Below are positions 41,669-51,336 of a stretch of DNA of 64,000 nt, piece by piece. The position numbers and the translations under genes are program-made. The first letter of the stretch is position 1; every line of letters begins with the position of its first letter. This DNA is from Acidimicrobiales bacterium (GTDB taxonomy: Bacteria > Actinomycetota > Acidimicrobiia > Acidimicrobiales > MedAcidi-G1), in NCBI GenBank assembly GCA_030747595.1, contig JASLKK010000005.1, positions 142,159 to 206,158 of the forward strand, given 5' to 3'. The notes below the pieces were generated by a model that had not been told where the DNA came from, searched no databases, and worked only from the letters and a program-made list of their open reading frames with translations.

Positions 41669-41749
41669 ATGACCATGCGCAAGGGAAACATCAGCCAAAA
41701 CCAAAGTTGCGGACTAGAAGATTCCTACGTGGCCCAACTGACTTTCTAG
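41669..41749 (+). CDS. Possible 26-residue peptide
   Basis: ATG 41669 is preceded by AAGGAAGG with 5 nt spacing, stronger than most SDs in this window. The peptide ends [15 protein letters not shown] and has one Cys. A hairpin follows 18 bp after the stop. It could be a leader peptide or chance; there is no match I recognise. Confidence 0.25.
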   Translation: MTMRKGNISQNQSCGLEDSYVAQLTF

Positions 41750-41766
41750 ACCTACGACAGTCCGGG

Positions 41767-41781
41767 TAGCCCTGTGGGCTA
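41767..41781. terminator. Small hairpin TAGCCC-TGT-GGGCTA
   Basis: Six perfect pairs with a 3-nt loop, after the possible 26-codon frame; no U-tract. Confidence 0.3.
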
Positions 41782-41872
41782 GGAATCGGTCGTCTCCAAT
41801 TTGTCGACCACCTAGCGACCCCTCCAAACGCTCCCACGAAGAACCCCCGCAGGCCGTCGCGGGCTCGACCGG

Positions 41873-41878
41873 TAGGTT
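41873..41878 (+). promoter_or_regulatory. -10 box TAGGTT of the fumarase gene
   Basis: TAGGTT ends 7 nt before ATG 41886. GGAGG at 41879-41883 is too near the ATG to act as SD, so a leaderless mRNA starting at the ATG fits best. Confidence 0.5.
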
Positions 41879-41885
41879 GGAGGCC

Positions 41886-43517
41886 ATGGCCGACGCCCTC
41901 CTCCCCCTCACCGAGGACCCGCACGCCACCACCACATACCGGCACCTGACCGCCGACGGCGTCTCCACCGTCGAAGGTCCCGCCGGACGGACCTTCCTGG
42001 AGGTCGAGCCGGAGGCCATCCGGCTACTGGCGGCGACGGGCATGCGTGACATTGCCCATCTGCTTCGCCCCGCTCACCTAGCTCAGGTGGCGGCCATCCT
42101 CGACGACCCTGAGGCATCCCCCAACGACCGCTTCGTGGCCACCGAACTCCTCCAAAACGCCTGCATCGCAGCCGGCGGAGTGCTCCCTTCCTGTCAGGAC
42201 ACTGGCACCGCCATCGTGTCGGCAAAGAAAGGCGAACTCGTCCTCACTGGCGGCGACGACCGGGAGGCCATCTCGCTCGGCGTACAGGACACCTACCTCA
42301 CGTCGAATCTGCGTTACTCACAGCTCGCTCCGGTGGACATGTTCACCGAGCGCAACACCGGGACGAACCTGCCGGCACAGATCGAGATCGAGTCCGTTCC
42401 CGGTAGCGCCTACAAGTTTCTCTTCATGGCCAAGGGTGGCGGTTCGGCCAACAAGAGCTTTCTCTTTCAGGAGACCAAGGCGCTCCTCAACCCGGAGAGC
42501 CTGACCCGCTTCCTCGAGGAGAATCTCCGCAGCCTGGGAACAGCCGCCTGTCCGCCGTACCACCTGGCCGTGGTCATCGGCGGCACGTCGGCCGAACACA
42601 CGATGCGGACCGCCAAGTACGCCTCGGCCCACTACCTAGACAACCTGCCCACCGAGGGCAGCGAATCGGGCCACGGCTTTCGCGACCTCGACTGGGAGCA
42701 GCGGATCTTGGACATGACCCGCCAGTTCGGGATCGGCGCCCAGTTCGGCGGCAAGTACTTTTGCCATGACGTCCGGGTGGTTCGGCTGCCGCGCCACGGA
42801 GCGTCCAACCCGGTAGGGATCGCCGTGTCCTGTTCGGCCGACCGTCAGGCCCTCGGAATGATCACCGCCGACGGCCTGTTCCTCGAGCAACTGGAGGAGG
42901 ACCCCGCCCGGTACCTCCCCGAGGTGACCGACGACGACCTGTCGACCGATGTCGTGCCAATCGACCTCGGCCAGCCCATGGACGCCATACGGTCCGAACT
43001 ATCGAAGCACCCGATCAAGACCCGGCTGGCACTCACCGGCACCCTCGTGGTGGCCCGCGACATCGCCCACGCCAAGATCGCCGAGCTGCTTGACGCTGGC
43101 CAGCCCATGCCGGACTACCTGCGGGATCATCCCGTCTACTACGCCGGTCCGGCTAAGACCCCGGAGGGCTACGCATCGGGCTCGTTCGGCCCCACCACGG
43201 CCGGCCGCATGGACGGCTACGTCGACCGTTTCCAGGAGGCCGGCGGGAGCCTCGTCATGTTGGCAAAGGGCAACCGCTCCCGTCAGGTCACCGAGGCGTG
43301 TGCCCGACACGGGGGCTTCTACCTCGGGTCCATCGGCGGTCCTGCAGCCCGGCTGGCACTGGACTCCATCCGCAAGGTCGAGGTGCTGGAGTACCCCGAA
43401 CTGGGCATGGAGGCCGTGTGGCGCATAGAGGTCGAAGACTTCCCGGCCTTCGTGGTGGTCGACGACAAGGGCGGCGACTTCTTTGACGAAGTGTCGACCC
43501 CGGTCGCTCTTTCCTGA
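41886..43517 (+). CDS. fumA: Class I (Fe-S) fumarate hydratase
   Basis: 543 residues, alpha and beta parts in one chain as in FumA/FumB; interconverts fumarate and malate. Three cluster cysteines are recognisable: [19 protein letters not shown] and [18 protein letters not shown]. The beta part begins near [17 protein letters not shown] and holds [22 protein letters not shown], typical of the family. An upstream TTG (41877) is possible. Oxygen-labile fumarase implies low-oxygen tolerance or cluster repair. Confidence 0.95.
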   Translation: MADALLPLTEDPHATTTYRHLTADGVSTVEGPAGRTFLEVEPEAIRLLAATGMRDIAHLLRPAHLAQVAAILDDPEASPNDRFVATELLQNACIAAGGVLPSCQDTGTAIVSAKKGELVLTGGDDREAISLGVQDTYLTSNLRYSQLAPVDMFTERNTGTNLPAQIEIESVPGSAYKFLFMAKGGGSANKSFLFQETKALLNPESLTRFLEENLRSLGTAACPPYHLAVVIGGTSAEHTMRTAKYASAHYLDNLPTEGSESGHGFRDLDWEQRILDMTRQFGIGAQFGGKYFCHDVRVVRLPRHGASNPVGIAVSCSADRQALGMITADGLFLEQLEEDPARYLPEVTDDDLSTDVVPIDLGQPMDAIRSELSKHPIKTRLALTGTLVVARDIAHAKIAELLDAGQPMPDYLRDHPVYYAGPAKTPEGYASGSFGPTTAGRMDGYVDRFQEAGGSLVMLAKGNRSRQVTEACARHGGFYLGSIGGPAARLALDSIRKVEVLEYPELGMEAVWRIEVEDFPAFVVVDDKGGDFFDEVSTPVALS

Positions 43518-43535
43518 AACCCGGTGAGGCGTCGA

Positions 43536-44429
43536 TCAGACGCAGTGGTTGACCATGTGGCCCACGCCCACGATGTGCGAATCGATCCGCTGGCCCACTC
43601 CGAGGCACCGCCCCTGAGCGTCGCCCACACCGGACGGCGTACCCGTAAACACCAGGTCACCGGCCTCGAGCGTGCACACGGCCGACAGGTAGGCCACCAA
43701 CTGCTTGACGCCTACGATCATGCGACTTGTCCGACTGTCCTGACGGACCTCGCCATCCACCGCACAGGTCAAAGGCAGGTCGTCCTGCTCGTTGAGCAGG
43801 TCCGATGAGACCACGGCCGGCCCGATGGGCCCGAAGGTGTCGTAGCTCTTTCCGAGACTGAACTGGGCTGGGGCCGACGCGTTCTGCAAAGTCCGCTCCG
43901 AAATGTCCTGACCGACGGTCACCCCGGCCAGGGCATCCCATACCTCGGACTCGTCGAGGTCCCGACAGGTCCGACCGACTACCGCCACCAGCTCTACCTC
44001 GTAGTCGGTGCGGTCACCCACGATCCGGACATCTGCCGAAGGGCCGACCAGACACGACGGGAACTTGGTGAAGATCACCGGTGCGCTGGATGGCGCCCGA
44101 CCCATCTCGTCGATATGGGCCAGATAGTTCATGCCGATGCCGAACACCTTCTGTGGTCGGGGTACTGGTGGGCCGAGATCGTCCAGGCCGACCATCCCGT
44201 CGGGATCCCCAGCGGGGATACCCCGATCATCGGTCAGCGCATCGAGCGCACTGCTGGCCGACACCGCGGCCATGGGGTCGGCCAGACGGCCGTCGGTGAG
44301 CCGACCAAGGTCCCACCACCTCGCGGTGGCCCCATCCGTCGATGTCCCGCCGCCACCCGGCGGGTCCACCAGCCCAACGTCCAGAAGGACGGCGCGTCCG
44401 TCGTTGAGTGCGGCCAGTCGGAATGCCAT
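43536..44429 (-). CDS. Fumarylacetoacetate hydrolase (FAH) family protein
   Basis: 297 residues from ATG 44429 (earlier in-frame ATGs give an arginine-rich lead). FAH fold: KVFGIGMNYLAHIDEMG, PVIFTKFPSCLVGP, DYEVELVAVVGR with metal-binding Glu, GVTVGQDISERTLQ, LGKSYDTFGPIGP and LEAGDLVFTGTPSGVG. Family members hydrolyse or decarboxylate beta-keto or acylpyruvate compounds. Convergent with fumarase, 18 bp apart. Exact substrate unknown. Confidence 0.92.
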   Translation of the reverse strand: MAFRLAALNDGRAVLLDVGLVDPPGGGGTSTDGATARWWDLGRLTDGRLADPMAAVSASSALDALTDDRGIPAGDPDGMVGLDDLGPPVPRPQKVFGIGMNYLAHIDEMGRAPSSAPVIFTKFPSCLVGPSADVRIVGDRTDYEVELVAVVGRTCRDLDESEVWDALAGVTVGQDISERTLQNASAPAQFSLGKSYDTFGPIGPAVVSSDLLNEQDDLPLTCAVDGEVRQDSRTSRMIVGVKQLVAYLSAVCTLEAGDLVFTGTPSGVGDAQGRCLGVGQRIDSHIVGVGHMVNHCV

Positions 44430-44577
44430 GACCAGAGTCTCGCCCCCGCAGCGCGGATCCGTCGCCGAACCGGACCTGACAGGCGGGCCGCGACGCGCCA
44501 TGATGGACATACGCACACCGTCGATCCGTCAACCATCACAATGGGGCGGTCCGACCCCGACAACCGGAGGTTCGAGC

Positions 44578-45345
44578 TTGACCAAGCCACATGCCGTCTG
44601 CGAGGTGGAGTTGCTCACGAAGGGACCGGTGCGGCCAGCTGACCGGACTCTGGCTTCAGCCAAGATCCAGGCCATGTGCGAGGTCGGACACGAACCGGTG
44701 CTTTCCGCGGTGGTCAAGCTGCGCATACGGGACCATTCGATGGACTCGCTGGCCGCCATTGCCGAGGCCACGCTTGACCTCAACGGTGTACCGGTCCGGG
44801 CGCACTCCTCGGCCAACACCATGACCGAGGCCATCGACGAACTCGACGATCGTCTCACGCGTCGACTCCGGCGCCATCGCAAGCGCCTGGAAGACCGCCG
44901 CCACGATTCCGAGCCGGATGCCAGTCGAGCCCACCCCGGCTACGCCGAGGTTCCGGCCGACGACCGCGAGGTGGTCCGCCACAAGACCCTGGCCATGGCA
45001 TCTATGACCGCCGAGGAAGCCGTCGACGAGATGGACCTGCTGGACCACGGCTTCTACCTCTACGTTGACGCAGACCACGACATCGACCGGGTCGTGTACC
45101 ACAACGGTGACGGGCTCATCTACGTCGTCCCGTCGGTGGACGGCGAGGAGCTTCCTGGCGACACCCGGCCCCCTATCCACCCAGCCTCGCTCGTGCTGAA
45201 CCACCTCCCGGTGGAGGAGGCGGCCATGCTGCTCGACGAGGGAGACGAGCCGTTCGTGTTCTTCGCTGAACCCGAAACGAACCGTGGTCAGGTGCTCTAC
45301 CGGCGCTTCGACGGCCACTACGGCCTCATAACCCCCGCCGTCTGA
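44578..45345 (+). CDS. Ribosome hibernation factor (HPF/RafH-like) with two C-terminal domains
   Basis: 255 residues from TTG 44578 with GGAGG 7 nt upstream. The N-terminal S30AE domain (about 1-115) would bind the 30S decoding centre. The C-terminal half has two copies of the dimerisation domain: the first around MTAEEAVDEMDLLDHGFYLY with VVYHNGDGLIYVV, the second LPVEEAAMLLDEGDEPFVFF with VLYRRFDGHYGLI. Length and layout recall the mycobacterial RafH type rather than canonical long HPF with one C-terminal domain. Confidence 0.82.
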   Translation: MTKPHAVCEVELLTKGPVRPADRTLASAKIQAMCEVGHEPVLSAVVKLRIRDHSMDSLAAIAEATLDLNGVPVRAHSSANTMTEAIDELDDRLTRRLRRHRKRLEDRRHDSEPDASRAHPGYAEVPADDREVVRHKTLAMASMTAEEAVDEMDLLDHGFYLYVDADHDIDRVVYHNGDGLIYVVPSVDGEELPGDTRPPIHPASLVLNHLPVEEAAMLLDEGDEPFVFFAEPETNRGQVLYRRFDGHYGLITPAV

Positions 45346-45373
45346 TCAGCATCTGCCTCTTTCGGTCCCTCTG

Positions 45374-46054
45374 GTGACCCACAGGATCCGGGTCGTTGGC
45401 CTCTGTGGAGGCATCGGCGCCGGTAAGTCCACGGTGGCCACCCTGCTGGCCGAACGGGGCGCCACGGTGATTGACGTGGATGCCCTCGGCCGCCAAGTCC
45501 TTACCGACGATGATGTGCATGCCGCCGTGGTGGCCGAGTTCGGCGATGGCGTGCTGGACGCCGATGGCGCCGTCGACCGAAAGGCCCTGGCCGCCGAGGT
45601 GTTCGCATCTAAGGGACGCCTCACCGACCTGGAAGCCATCAGTCACCCGGCCATCAACCGGGAGCTGGACCGCCGCCTCACCCAGTTAGCCGGCCCGACG
45701 GAGTCAGCCGGCAACATGCTGGTGATCCTGGACATGGCGGTCCTAGTGGAGAGCGACCTCGGTCGTCTCCCCAATGGTCGGGGTTACCGCGAGGTAGTTG
45801 TCGTCGAGGCCGACCTTGAGATTCGCCTGGCTCGGCTGGTGGGTCGCGGCATGACGGTCGAGAACGCTTCGGCCCGCATGGCCGCTCAGGCTGATGACGC
45901 GGAACGCCGGGCGGTGGCCGACCACGTGGTGGTCAACAACGGCGACGAGGTCGAATTGGCTGCTGAGGTCGACCGACTGTTTGAGCAACTCACCAGTGAA
46001 CCGGTTACCAGTGGAGAGCGCTCAGCACCCGATCGGTGTACTCCGGGCTACTAA
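45374..46054 (+). CDS. coaE: Dephospho-CoA kinase
   Basis: 226 residues. Last step of coenzyme A synthesis. P-loop GLCGGIGAGKSTVA (about 9-22), IDVDALGRQV, ISHPAINREL, the LID region and VADHVVVNNGDEVEL close to the C-terminus. GTG start, no clear SD. The last 50 bp overlap the convergent cysQ gene, so the C-terminal tail after the kinase core (SEPVTSGERSAPDRCTPGY) is unlike the usual family end. Confidence 0.94.
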   Translation: MTHRIRVVGLCGGIGAGKSTVATLLAERGATVIDVDALGRQVLTDDDVHAAVVAEFGDGVLDADGAVDRKALAAEVFASKGRLTDLEAISHPAINRELDRRLTQLAGPTESAGNMLVILDMAVLVESDLGRLPNGRGYREVVVVEADLEIRLARLVGRGMTVENASARMAAQADDAERRAVADHVVVNNGDEVELAAEVDRLFEQLTSEPVTSGERSAPDRCTPGY

Positions 46055-46742
46055 CCACCAGCCCGGCCACCACCGGACGGGGCTTGTTGAACACCAACTG
46101 CGAGCCGTCGATGCCCGACACGTCCAACCCGGCGGCCATGGCCACCCCGGCCGGCGCGCAGGCATCCCACTCGTAGAGGCCCGAGGGGTGGACGTAGACG
46201 TCGACCGCTCCGGACACCACGGCCATGGCCTTCACGCCGGCCGAGCCGCACGAACGGACCACCCCACCGATGGCGGCTGCCACCTCCTCGGCCTCACCCC
46301 ACTGGGACCGGCTGGTGACGATGATCGGTCGGTCCCGATTCGACGTCCGGTCGACCACCGAGACCCAGGTGCCGTACAGGCCACCGCTGGGTGGCAACGA
46401 CACGGCTGCTGCGGTCGGCACGCCGTCCTCCACGAGGGCCACGTGCACCGCCCACTCCACACTGCCCGCGCGGGCGAAGTCACGGGTCCCATCCAGCGGA
46501 TCGATGATCCACACGCGATCGGCACCGAGACGGGCCCTGTCATCGCTGCCCTCCTCGGACAGCACCGCATCCTCGGGCCGGAGCTCCGACAGACGAGCCA
46601 TTAGGTGCTCGTGGGCACGGTGGTCGCCCTGGTCCTGGATCTGAGACGGGGTCCAACCGCCGGCCCGGCCCTCAGCTAGCACGCCGAGGAGCACGTCACC
46701 GGCCTCCTGGGCCAGAAGCCCGGCCAGTTCGTGATCCCTCAT
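46005..46742 (-). CDS. cysQ: CysQ-like inositol-monophosphatase-family phosphatase
   Basis: 245 residues. Metal site motifs VLSEEGSDD, WIIDPLDGTRDFAR and LYEWDACAPAGVAMAAG, in the form typical of CysQ, which hydrolyses 3'-phosphoadenosine 5'-phosphate from sulfate assimilation. Inositol phosphatase activity cannot be excluded. TAGGGT on the minus strand ends 9 nt before the ATG. Confidence 0.88.
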   Translation of the reverse strand: MRDHELAGLLAQEAGDVLLGVLAEGRAGGWTPSQIQDQGDHRAHEHLMARLSELRPEDAVLSEEGSDDRARLGADRVWIIDPLDGTRDFARAGSVEWAVHVALVEDGVPTAAAVSLPPSGGLYGTWVSVVDRTSNRDRPIIVTSRSQWGEAEEVAAAIGGVVRSCGSAGVKAMAVVSGAVDVYVHPSGLYEWDACAPAGVAMAAGLDVSGIDGSQLVFNKPRPVVAGLVVSSPEYTDRVLSALHW

Positions 46743-46823
46743 CGTCGGGCGACCCTAACCCCAGCCGGTGGCTACCCTTCCCCTGGGGCTGATCGGCCCC
46801 AACTGCACACATCGGAGCACCCC

Positions 46824-47759
46824 ATGGCCCACGGCCGTATCACCGGTTGGGCGACCCATCTTCCCGAACGCCGGCTCACCAACCACGATCTCGCTGAGAT
46901 CGTGGACACCACCGACGAGTGGATCCGTGAACGTAGTGGCATCGGGGCCCGCCACGTCGACGGCAAGGTGACCGAGATGTCGGCGGAGGCCGGGCGCGAC
47001 GCACTGGCCATGGCCGGCGTGGACCCCGCCGATGTGGACCTCCTCCTGCTAGCCACCTGCAGTAGCGACCAGCAATTTCCGGCGAGCGCCTCGGTTGTCC
47101 AGCAGGAGTTGGGTATGTCCTGTGGCGCGATTGACCTGAACGCGGCCTGCTCAGGCTTCGTCTACGGCCTGGTCACCGCGATGCAGTTCGCCGAGGGCGG
47201 CATGGAAACCATCCTGCTCATCGGCAGTGATGCCCTTAGCGGCATCACCGACTGGACCGACCGGGGAACTTGCGTCCTATTCGGCGATGGTGCCGGCGCC
47301 GTGGTCATCCAACGCTCCGCCGACGCACCGACGCTGCTGGGCTGGGACCTCATGTCGGACGGCTCGGCCGCGTCCATCCTGACCTGCGAGCACGGCGGGA
47401 AGATCTTTATGAACGGCAAGGAGGTCTTCCGTCGCGCCATCCTGGCCATCGAGGGTGCGGCCACTAGAGCCCTGGAACGGGCTGCCGTGTCCATGGACGA
47501 CATCGCCCTGGTGGTTCCCCACCAGGCCAATATCCGAATCATTGAGGCTGCCCTGAAGCGGCTCGGCATTCCTATCGGAAAGGCCGCCATGGTGCTCGAG
47601 CACACCGGCAACACGTCCGCCGCCTCGATCCCCCTGGCCTTCGTAGACGCTCTCGGCAAGGGTCGGGTCGATCCCGGCGACCTGGTTCTGATGGTCGGAT
47701 TCGGTGCCGGAATGTCCTCGGCAGCCGCTGTGGTCCGCTGGGACCCACCCGGCGCCTGA
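46824..47759 (+). CDS. fabH: 3-oxoacyl-ACP synthase III
   Basis: 311 residues, from ATG 46824 with GGAG 6 nt upstream. Starts fatty-acid synthesis by condensing an acyl-CoA with malonyl-ACP. Catalytic triad: Cys109 in NAACSGFVYGL, His in VVPHQANIRI, Asn in EHTGNTSAASIP. DWTDRGTCVLFGDGAGAVV is the standard FabH segment. TACCCT at 46773-46778 could be its -10 box with a leader of about 40 nt. Confidence 0.95.
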   Translation: MAHGRITGWATHLPERRLTNHDLAEIVDTTDEWIRERSGIGARHVDGKVTEMSAEAGRDALAMAGVDPADVDLLLLATCSSDQQFPASASVVQQELGMSCGAIDLNAACSGFVYGLVTAMQFAEGGMETILLIGSDALSGITDWTDRGTCVLFGDGAGAVVIQRSADAPTLLGWDLMSDGSAASILTCEHGGKIFMNGKEVFRRAILAIEGAATRALERAAVSMDDIALVVPHQANIRIIEAALKRLGIPIGKAAMVLEHTGNTSAASIPLAFVDALGKGRVDPGDLVLMVGFGAGMSSAAAVVRWDPPGA

Positions 47760-47786
47760 CCCGCCTCACAACCCGGACCCTCCACC

Positions 47787-49775
47787 ATGCTCACCGCCAC
47801 GGGGCTGTCGCGTGCCTTCGGTCCGCGCCTGCTATTCCATGACGTTGCACTCCAATTAGGGGCCGGCCGGCGGGTGGCTCTGGTAGGCGGCAACGGCACC
47901 GGCAAGACCACGCTGATAGAGACCATCGTCGGGCTTCAGGAACCCGACACAGGGGAGGTCCATCGACCACGGGATCTGCGGATCGGCTACCTCCCCCAGG
48001 AACTGCCGACCGAGACGGGAAGATCTGTGTTCGAGCAGGTCATGCTGGGTGCCGGGCCGGTCACGGAACTGGCCACCCGAATCGAGGATCTCGGAGTACG
48101 GATCGGTGCCGCGTCGGGCGACGAACAGGCCCGCCTCCTGGACCAGTTCGGTGAAGCCCAGTCACGCTTCGAGCAGATCGGCGGTTACGCCGTGGAGGCC
48201 GACGCCCACCGAATCCTCTCGGGGCTCGGCTTCGACTCGGCCGACCACGACCGACCCATGGACGAGATGTCCGGTGGCTGGCGAATGCGTATCGCCCTGG
48301 CCCGCCTCCTGTTATCGGCCCCCGACCTCCTGATCATGGATGAACCCACCAACCACCTCGACGTGGACAGCGTCGCGTGGCTGGAGCAGCACCTGGCCAA
48401 CTGGTCGGGGGGCCTGTTGTTCGTCAGCCACGACCGGGACTTCATCGATGCGGTGGCCAATCGGATCTTGGAACTGTCCGGCAATCGGATCACCGAGTAC
48501 GTGGGCGGGTTCGCCGAGTTCGTAGTGGCCCGCGAAGAGCAGTTGGCCGCCCAGCGGGCCATCGCCGCCCAGCAGAGCCGCCAGGTGGCCCAGACCGAGA
48601 AGTTCATCGAACGGTTCCGCTACAAGGCCAGCAAGGCCCGTCAGGTCCAGAGCCGGGTCAAGGCCCTGGAGAAACTCGACCGGATGGTGGTCGACAAACC
48701 CGATGACCCGGCCAGCCGGTTCGGGTTCCCCAAGCCACGGCGGTCATCGCGTCTGGTCGCTGAACTCCACGACGTCACGGCCGGCTACCCGGCCGCAGGC
48801 GGGACCAGCGTCCCATCGAGCGACCAGTCAGGCAACGAGCCGGGCGACGAGATCATCCTGCGGAATGTGACCTTCGACGTGGAGCGGGGTCGCAAGGTGG
48901 CCCTGGTCGGTCCGAACGGGGCCGGCAAGACCACGCTCGTCCGGCTCCTAACCGGCGACATGCCGCCGTTGGCCGGGCAGGTGACTCGGGGCACCAACGT
49001 CGACCTTTCCCACTTCGACCAACTCCAGGCCGAGATACTCGACGATCAACGCACCGTGCTCGACGAGTTCAAGACGGTTCCCGGCGTGGGGGTCGACGGT
49101 CGCAACCCACGGACGTACCTGGCCTCCTTCGGCTTCCGAGGCGACGCCGTCGACCGCCGTGTGGGCGACCTGTCAGGTGGAGAGCAGACCCGACTGGCAC
49201 TGGCCAAGACGTTGGCCGTCCCGGTCAACCTTCTGGTACTAGACGAGCCCACCAACCACCTAGACCTGCCGAGTTGCGACGTCCTGGAGGACGCCCTACT
49301 GGCCTACCCGGGCACCGTCGTGCTCATCACCCACGACCGCCACCTGATCCGATCGGTCGCCGACTGCGCCGTCGAGGTCAGGGACGGCAGGGCAACCTGG
49401 CACGAGGGCGTCCCCGACCGGGTGCTCTACCCGGTGAAGGTGGACTCGACGCCTGCCCCGTCATCCCACGGTGCGACGGCCCGTCGCGGAAACGGAACCC
49501 CGGACGGAAACCAGAAGGGCGGTGGCCAATCTGCCGGGAAGGGCCGCCAACGCGATCCACGACAGGGCCTCCAGCGGAAGTTGGGGCGGGCCGAAAAGCA
49601 GTGGGAGGCCGCCGAAGCCGCCGTGGTGGAGGTCCAGGAGCGTCTGGCCGACCCCAACCTGTACCAGGACCCCGACGGTGCCGCCGCCGTAGTTGCCGAG
49701 CACGAGGCGGCCAAGGACCGGGCCGCCGAGCTGATGGCCGAATGGGAACGCCTCAACCTACAACTCGCTGACTGA
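47787..49775 (+). CDS. ABC-F family ATPase
   Basis: 662 residues, two ABC domains without membrane segments. First: Walker [10 protein letters not shown], signature [23 protein letters not shown]. Interdomain linker with [20 protein letters not shown]. Second: [40 protein letters not shown]-terminal basic and coiled-coil extension (about 560-660; [14 protein letters not shown]). ABC-F proteins act on stalled ribosomes; the extension is Uup-like. Follows fabH by 27 bp. Confidence 0.93.
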   Translation: MLTATGLSRAFGPRLLFHDVALQLGAGRRVALVGGNGTGKTTLIETIVGLQEPDTGEVHRPRDLRIGYLPQELPTETGRSVFEQVMLGAGPVTELATRIEDLGVRIGAASGDEQARLLDQFGEAQSRFEQIGGYAVEADAHRILSGLGFDSADHDRPMDEMSGGWRMRIALARLLLSAPDLLIMDEPTNHLDVDSVAWLEQHLANWSGGLLFVSHDRDFIDAVANRILELSGNRITEYVGGFAEFVVAREEQLAAQRAIAAQQSRQVAQTEKFIERFRYKASKARQVQSRVKALEKLDRMVVDKPDDPASRFGFPKPRRSSRLVAELHDVTAGYPAAGGTSVPSSDQSGNEPGDEIILRNVTFDVERGRKVALVGPNGAGKTTLVRLLTGDMPPLAGQVTRGTNVDLSHFDQLQAEILDDQRTVLDEFKTVPGVGVDGRNPRTYLASFGFRGDAVDRRVGDLSGGEQTRLALAKTLAVPVNLLVLDEPTNHLDLPSCDVLEDALLAYPGTVVLITHDRHLIRSVADCAVEVRDGRATWHEGVPDRVLYPVKVDSTPAPSSHGATARRGNGTPDGNQKGGGQSAGKGRQRDPRQGLQRKLGRAEKQWEAAEAAVVEVQERLADPNLYQDPDGAAAVVAEHEAAKDRAAELMAEWERLNLQLAD

Positions 49776-49826
49776 CCAGGGCCCGCTGACCAACGCCCCA
49801 CTGGCCAACCAGGTCGCGACGCTCAC

Positions 49827-49832
49827 TACGGT
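49827..49832 (+). promoter_or_regulatory. -10 box TACGGT of surE
   Basis: TACGGT ends 8 nt before ATG 49841; no SD precedes it. Confidence 0.45.
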
Positions 49833-49840
49833 CGGGAACC

Positions 49841-50668
49841 ATGCGAATTCTGGTCACCAACGACGACGGCATTGACTCGGTGGGCCTCCACGAACTGGCC
49901 CGGGCTCTGGTCGACCTCGGCGAGGTCACAGTGGTGGCCCCCGATGCCGAATACTCGGGAGCCGGCGCCTCGCTCGGGGCCATGCACCTGATCCGCCCCG
50001 AGGTCCATGACGCGACCATCGACGGCATCGACCGCTCCTGGTCCGTCAGCGGCCCGCCGGGGCTGTGCGTCATCTACAGCCGCCTCGGTTTGTTCGGCGA
50101 CCCATTTGACCTAGTGGTGGCTGGCATCAACCCAGGGATGAACGTTGGACGGTCCGTGTACCACTCGGGCACCGTGGGCGCCGCTCTTACCGCACGCAAT
50201 GGAGGCACTACAGGCATCGCCGTGAGCCAGGCCGTCACCGGTTGGGGCATCGAGGGTCAGGGGGCCGACGAGGTGCTGATCGATCAGCACTGGGCGACAG
50301 CAGCCACGGTGGCCCGCTCCGTGGTGGAGGCAATGGCCCAGAACCCACCGGATACAGCCGAGGTGCTCAACGTGAACGTCCCCAATATCCCGTTGGGTGA
50401 ACTGCAGGGTTGGCGCCACACGGTGACCGGATCGGCTCCCCCTCGAAGCCTGACTACTGCCGACATGGTCCCCAAGGAGGGCCATGCCGGGAGCTACCGG
50501 GTGGAGATGCACTGGGGTGAAGCCGGCGAACTCCCCGTCGACACCGACGGTGGCGCAGTGATGGCCGGTCTGGTCAGCCTCAGCCGCCTGAACCGCCTGC
50601 ACGATGAGCCGCCCCCGGCCAATGACCCGGCAGCTCGCGGCCTCGATGATCTACTGGGTCGAGCATGA
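49841..50668 (+). CDS. surE: 5'/3'-nucleotidase SurE
   Basis: 275 residues. MRILVTNDDGIDSVGLHELA holds the metal-binding NDD, followed by VVAPDAEYSGAGASLG, GPPGLCVIY and GINPGMNVGRSVYHSGTVGAA. Hydrolyses nucleoside monophosphates. The C-terminal part is close to the normal length. ATGA overlap with the next gene. Confidence 0.94.
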   Translation: MRILVTNDDGIDSVGLHELARALVDLGEVTVVAPDAEYSGAGASLGAMHLIRPEVHDATIDGIDRSWSVSGPPGLCVIYSRLGLFGDPFDLVVAGINPGMNVGRSVYHSGTVGAALTARNGGTTGIAVSQAVTGWGIEGQGADEVLIDQHWATAATVARSVVEAMAQNPPDTAEVLNVNVPNIPLGELQGWRHTVTGSAPPRSLTTADMVPKEGHAGSYRVEMHWGEAGELPVDTDGGAVMAGLVSLSRLNRLHDEPPPANDPAARGLDDLLGRA

Positions 50669-51255
50669 CCGAACCCGGATCGACACCAGTCTGGTACGTG
50701 GCCTACGGGTCCAATCTGCTGGCCGCCCGGTTCGACGCCTACCTTCAGAGTTGCGGCGACGACACGCCGTGGGGATCCCATCGGGGTGCCACCGACCCCC
50801 GTCCGGCAACCGGTGACAGACGGGTCGTGGTCCCCCATCCGGTGTTCTTCGGCGGCCACTCCTCACGTTGGGGCGGAGGCTGCTGCTTTTGTCCTGACGA
50901 ACCCACATCGGCCGGCCGACGAGACGTGGTGGGTCGGGCGTGGCGCATCACGTGGGATCAGATGGCCGACGTGGTCGCCCAGGAGAACGGCCGGCCCACT
51001 GAAGACGCCTTCCTGCCCTCGGAACCGCCTGCATCTGGTGAGTCCGTCCGGGTGCTGGACGGGATCATCGACCTGCTGATCGGCATGGATCGAATCGATG
51101 ACGAGCCGGTCTGCACGCTGGGTTCCACGGCCCCTCCGCCCGCGGGACCGCCCAGCATGTCGTATCGGGCTGTGCTAGCCGCCGGCATGGCCGAGATGGG
51201 CCTCCAGCCCGAAGAGGCCGAACAGCACCTGCTGGATCTCGACCGCAGTCGCTGA
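50665..51255 (+). CDS. Gamma-glutamylcyclotransferase-like protein
   Basis: 196 residues. The N-terminal VWYVAYGSNLLAARFDAYL is the YGSN substrate-binding loop of the cyclotransferase fold; PVFFGGHSSRWGGG and VGRAWRITWDQM follow, as in proteins of this fold often mislabelled histone deacetylases. The catalytic Glu position is not certain. Translationally coupled to surE. Confidence 0.75.
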   Translation: MTEPGSTPVWYVAYGSNLLAARFDAYLQSCGDDTPWGSHRGATDPRPATGDRRVVVPHPVFFGGHSSRWGGGCCFCPDEPTSAGRRDVVGRAWRITWDQMADVVAQENGRPTEDAFLPSEPPASGESVRVLDGIIDLLIGMDRIDDEPVCTLGSTAPPPAGPPSMSYRAVLAAGMAEMGLQPEEAEQHLLDLDRSR

Positions 51256-51336
51256 GCACGCTGGCTGACCAGACCCGCTGACAACACCGGCCGATCCGGA
51301 TGGGCAGGCCGAAGCCTCCACCCGGCAGGCGCCTGT

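Larger units (their letters stand above)
41462..41885. other. 424-bp intergenic region between the lipoprotein and fumarase genes
   Basis: The longest stretch without a recognised gene. It holds the SD of the minus-strand lipoprotein gene, a possible 26-codon frame with a strong SD (41669-41749), a small perfect hairpin (41767-41781) and the fumarase promoter box (41873-41878). Its base composition looks less GC-rich than the flanks. I see no repeat or mobile-element end. Confidence 0.6.
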
